From Tissierellia bacterium (GTDB taxonomy: Bacteria > Bacillota > Clostridia > Tissierellales > Peptoniphilaceae), in assembly GCA_030538075.1 (NCBI GenBank), contig JAUNUQ010000002.1, positions 62,001 to 126,000 of the forward strand: a DNA stretch of 64,000 nucleotides, in the 5' to 3' direction. The notes beneath the pieces are model-generated. The model saw only the letters and a list, made by a program, of their open reading frames with translations, had not been told where the DNA came from and did not search any database. The position numbers were made by a program, and so were the translations under genes. This document shows, piece by piece, positions 61,163 through 64,000 of the stretch. The stretch's first letter is position 1. Each line of letters opens with the position of its first letter.

Positions 61163-62632
61163 ATGATAAATGTGAAATTGATCGGCCACAAATATGAGCA
61201 TGACTTATATGAACTGATTCGGGTGTTCTATCCAGAGGAGTCCATCTATTTTATACCGGAGAATAGCCCTCTATTGGCGGATAAATACTTGATCAGTGAA
61301 TTGGATGCGGAAACGGGCGCCATTGATACGCAGTATTATGTGGATAAAGAGCTGACCGAATCCCATCAGTGGAATCTGTCGGACTTCCTCTGTAAGAAGC
61401 GATTGACCAATCCTGAATCGAAGGCTGTGAAGGCAAGTGTCTATCAAGTCCTATCCAATGCGACGCAGACCCGTCTGCCTTGGGGCATCCTCACTGGAGT
61501 ACGACCTGTAAAGATCGCACACCAATTGCTTGACGAGGACGGTGACGAGAAAAAAGCCCTGAAATGTTTAGTCAAGAGCTTCGCAATCGCTCAGGACAAG
61601 GCGGACATGATCCTGTCCATTGCCAAGCGCCAAATAGAAAAGTTAGATCTGGTGGAGCAGGGGGGATATTCTCTGTATGTAAACATCCCTTTCTGTCCAT
61701 CGATTTGTAAATACTGTGCTTTTCCAACGGCAAAGCTATCCCGCTATAAGGACCAGGTCCCGATGTATATGGATCGACTCAGAGAAGAGGTCATGCAGAC
61801 GGCAGAGCTGATGGAAGGCCAAAGGCTGAACACGGTCTATATCGGCGGAGGAACGCCTTCTTCCATACCGACTGCGGAGCTGGAGCGCTTGATCGAGACG
61901 GTAAAGGAGGAGCTCCAAGCGGATCAAGTACTCGAATTCACAGTTGAGTGCGGCCGAGCGGATACCATTTCCACACCCTTATTGCGCATGCTTAAGGAGC
62001 AGGGGGTGGATCGAATCAGCATCAATCCCCAAAGTATGAAGGCAGAATCTCTGGAGCTCATCGGCAGAGAACAGACTCGTGAGCAGGTTTTGGATGCCTT
62101 TAATCTCGCCAAGCGAGTCGGCATACCTGTAATCAATATGGATCTGATCCTGGGTCTGCCAGGGGAAAACCTAGAGGATATAGAGGCGACCCTTCGAGAG
62201 ATTGCAAAACTGGATCCAGAGAATTTGACAGTGCATACATTGGCTTTGAAAAAGGGATCTAAGCTCCGATCAAAAAAATCCCACGCCAGTCCAGAGGAAG
62301 CCGTTGAAGTGGAGAGGATGATCGATGAGACTCTGCGTTTTTCTAAGAAGCATGGTTATCATCCCTACTATCTATATCGACAGAAGAATATGCTCGGAAA
62401 TTTTGAAAACATTGGCTATGCTAAGCCAGGCGCCGAATGCATCTACAATATCCTCAGTATGGAGGAATGCGAGACCATTGTCGGCATTGGTATGGGGGCT
62501 ATTTCGAAATTCTATTTTCCAGAGGAGAATCGGATTGAAAGGGTGGCCAATTTCCGAAGTGTGGAAGAATACTTGAACCGCTTCCACGAACAGCATCGTA
62601 AAAAGAGAGCGACCCTCAAATTAGAGGATTAG
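61163..62632 (+). CDS. hemZ: Oxygen-independent coproporphyrinogen III oxidase-like protein HemZ
   Basis: A 489-residue radical SAM enzyme. An N-terminal region of about 165 residues, typical of HemZ, precedes the cluster motif CPSICKYC (CX3CX2C), then YIGGGTPSSIP and FTVECGRADT for SAM binding and NPQSMKAESLELIGR. The C-terminus carries LYRQKNMLGNFENIGYAKPG, shared with HemN/HemZ. It is assigned to anaerobic haem synthesis, although biochemical proof for HemZ is limited. Confidence 0.9.
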   Translation: MINVKLIGHKYEHDLYELIRVFYPEESIYFIPENSPLLADKYLISELDAETGAIDTQYYVDKELTESHQWNLSDFLCKKRLTNPESKAVKASVYQVLSNATQTRLPWGILTGVRPVKIAHQLLDEDGDEKKALKCLVKSFAIAQDKADMILSIAKRQIEKLDLVEQGGYSLYVNIPFCPSICKYCAFPTAKLSRYKDQVPMYMDRLREEVMQTAELMEGQRLNTVYIGGGTPSSIPTAELERLIETVKEELQADQVLEFTVECGRADTISTPLLRMLKEQGVDRISINPQSMKAESLELIGREQTREQVLDAFNLAKRVGIPVINMDLILGLPGENLEDIEATLREIAKLDPENLTVHTLALKKGSKLRSKKSHASPEEAVEVERMIDETLRFSKKHGYHPYYLYRQKNMLGNFENIGYAKPGAECIYNILSMEECETIVGIGMGAISKFYFPEENRIERVANFRSVEEYLNRFHEQHRKKRATLKLED

Positions 62633-62653
62633 ACCACTTGGAAAGGAGCGACT

Positions 62654-63304
62654 GTGAGCACAAGATTATACACTATCCAAGAAGAGATTTTTAACTCCAT
62701 CAGCCATGGGATCGGGGTCTTCCTCACCATGGGACTGACAATCCCCATCTTGATTGGCGCCGTGATGGAATCAAACTACCTGAAGTTGACGGCTTTTATC
62801 GTCTATATGGTCTGTGTGATGGCGATGTTTCTCTCGTCTACTCTCTACCATGCCATTACACATGAAAAAGCCAAGCGCATTCTCCGTCTCATCGACCACT
62901 GCGCGATCTTCATCTGTATTGCTGGAACCTATACCCCGGTTCTCCTATTGGGGATGGACAGCTTGACCATGGTGATTGTGCTTCCGCTGATCTGGACCTT
63001 GGCCTTGGCGGGCATCATTCTAAAAGTGGTGTCTTTTGTAAAAGGGAGTTTCAAGAAATTGGAAATCCCATCGCTGATACTTTACCTTGCGATGGGATGG
63101 ATTTCGGTATTTCTGGCGAAACAGATGATAGACAACCTGGGATGGGCTTTCTTCGCCTTCATCGCAGGAGGGGGTCTGCTCTATTCCGTCGGAGTGTATT
63201 TTTATAAGAACAAGAAGATCAAATTCAATCATGGAATTTGGCATCTGTTTATTCTGGCTGCATCCCTGATGATGTTTGCTGGAATTGCCCTGTATCTGGG
63301 TTAA
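62654..63304 (+). CDS. Hemolysin III family membrane protein
   Basis: A 216-residue protein with seven hydrophobic segments of the PAQR/YqfA family. EEIFNSISHGIGVFLT near the N-terminus, SSTLYHAI (metal-binding His region) and DHCAIFICIAGTYTP are typical. The hemolysin name is historical and function is unclear. Likely GTG start after AAGGAGCG. Its last 56 bases overlap the convergent MTHFR gene. Confidence 0.88.
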   Translation: MSTRLYTIQEEIFNSISHGIGVFLTMGLTIPILIGAVMESNYLKLTAFIVYMVCVMAMFLSSTLYHAITHEKAKRILRLIDHCAIFICIAGTYTPVLLLGMDSLTMVIVLPLIWTLALAGIILKVVSFVKGSFKKLEIPSLILYLAMGWISVFLAKQMIDNLGWAFFAFIAGGGLLYSVGVYFYKNKKIKFNHGIWHLFILAASLMMFAGIALYLG

Positions 63305-64000
63305 TTGCAGACAGGATTTTCGTTATGACATCCACCCGATTAAAGGGTGTGATCAAGTAATAGCCGTCGACATAATCTTCGATTCGCTGAATAAAGTGAA
63401 GGGAGAACTCGACGGCTTTTTGTGTGGCTTTCTCTCTATCCAGATCCATATAGGATTCGATGATGGAATTCTCCACTCGGATACCGGCGATCTCCTCATT
63501 CATAAATACGGCGTTTTTGTGGCTGATCACGGGGATAATCCCTCCCATCAGTTTAGCAGATAGGGCTTCCCTTGCCATCTGTAGATTTCTAACGGCCAGC
63601 TCAGATACAACTGGCTGGGTGAAAAAGACCTTTGCTCCCATGGACTCCTTGTAGAGGGCGCGTTTTAACTCAGCTCCAAAATTAGGAGCATTTAAATTCA
63701 ACGCCATCGCTGGCACCATCGGATTTGTGAATAGCTCTGTATTCAGTTTCTCCACATATTGGGTCAGCAGGGAGGAGTTGAAGTGAAACACCGACTGCAC
63801 ATCTCCTCGGTCTGCCGTGGGAATGGGATCCCCGGTGACCAAGATCAAATTGAGGATATTCTCGACATTTAGTCCCAAAAGCAGGGCCTTTGTCGCATTG
63901 AGATTGCGGTCTCTACAGGTCAGATGGACGATCGGGTCGATTCCAATTTCATTCTTGATCTTGTAGGCCATCAAGGAGCTGTCAAACCTCGCTCTGCCCA
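63249..64000 (-). CDS. Methylenetetrahydrofolate reductase-like protein, C-terminal part
   Basis: Only the last 250 or so residues are visible; the frame is open to the right edge and continues beyond it. VHLTCRDRNLNATKALLLG, LVTGDPIPTADRGD and AKVFFTQPV are diagnostic of the FAD-dependent MTHFR family. The ending YYLITPFNRVDVITKIL is like the MTHFR half of the bifunctional homocysteine methyltransferase/MTHFR proteins, so an N-terminal domain may lie outside. A tail of about 18 residues overlaps the convergent hemolysin III gene. Confidence 0.85.
   Translation of the reverse strand, partial: GRARFDSSLMAYKIKNEIGIDPIVHLTCRDRNLNATKALLLGLNVENILNLILVTGDPIPTADRGDVQSVFHFNSSLLTQYVEKLNTELFTNPMVPAMALNLNAPNFGAELKRALYKESMGAKVFFTQPVVSELAVRNLQMAREALSAKLMGGIIPVISHKNAVFMNEEIAGIRVENSIIESYMDLDREKATQKAVEFSLHFIQRIEDYVDGYYLITPFNRVDVITKILSAINPDTGQFQQTSSGMQPE

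Overview
The window reads as a chromosomal segment of a low-to-mid GC anaerobic Firmicute of the class Clostridia, probably an amino-acid or organic-acid fermenter. Pointers are a glycyl-radical enzyme, oxygen-independent HemZ, CWB2 cell-wall repeats on a secreted nucleotidase, a Fur/PerR regulator with clear sigma-A promoters, NhaC-type antiporters, an ornithine-racemase-like enzyme, and a sigma-54 activator with a Cys-rich sensor. I cannot name genus or species. I see no rRNA, tRNA, CRISPR array, insertion sequence or prophage.

Layout. (1) 1-2000: 3' end of a glycyl-radical enzyme, a siroheme-synthesis dehydrogenase on the minus strand, and a PerR-like repressor. (2) 2135-13780: a probable catabolic operon behind a consensus promoter. 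It holds two tandem aconitase X large/small pairs, a TRAP transporter (dctP, dctQ, a frameshifted dctM), a second intact dctM, a LarA/DUF2088 protein, a FadR-type regulator, a D-2-hydroxyacid dehydrogenase and a zinc-type macrodomain hydrolase. The second aconitase X large subunit has an in-frame TGA exactly where its neighbour has cysteine, then 52 more well-aligned codons. It is best read as a selenoprotein. (3) 13800-15030, minus strand: a DapF-fold racemase (histidine-racemase-like) and a GNAT acetyltransferase. (4) 15143-22848: a histidine operon with a His-rich leader peptide and attenuator, a fused hisZ-hisG, then hisD, C, B, A, F, IE and a PHP histidinol phosphatase. No hisH is seen. 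(5) 22911-33767: a lone EIIA-Glc protein, tadA, a livJHMGF transporter, a secreted nucleotidase with CWB2 repeats, and an isolated eukaryotic-type glycogen branching enzyme.

(6) 33868-50923: a sigma-54 activator facing a textbook -24/-12 promoter and a long cluster: SDR, divergent glycine-decarboxylase-like subunits 1 and 2, an ATP-NAD-kinase-like protein, a second SDR, an NhaC antiporter, three tandem amidohydrolases, a second NhaC antiporter and an ornithine-racemase-like enzyme. No gcvT, gcvH or lpd is nearby, so the glycine-decarboxylase-like pair may have another role. This and the Sec-type aconitase X are the strongest candidates for something undescribed. (7) 50949-64000: mostly housekeeping genes: azlCD, a D-cysteine-desulfhydrase-like enzyme, a small membrane exporter, ElaA-like GNAT, a UvrD-type helicase, a nitroreductase, methionine aminopeptidase, an alkaline-phosphatase-superfamily phosphodiesterase, cyclophilin, threonine aldolase, HemZ, hemolysin III and a truncated MTHFR.

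All calls come from reading sequence and translation by eye. Family names rest on remembered motifs, and no database search was run.
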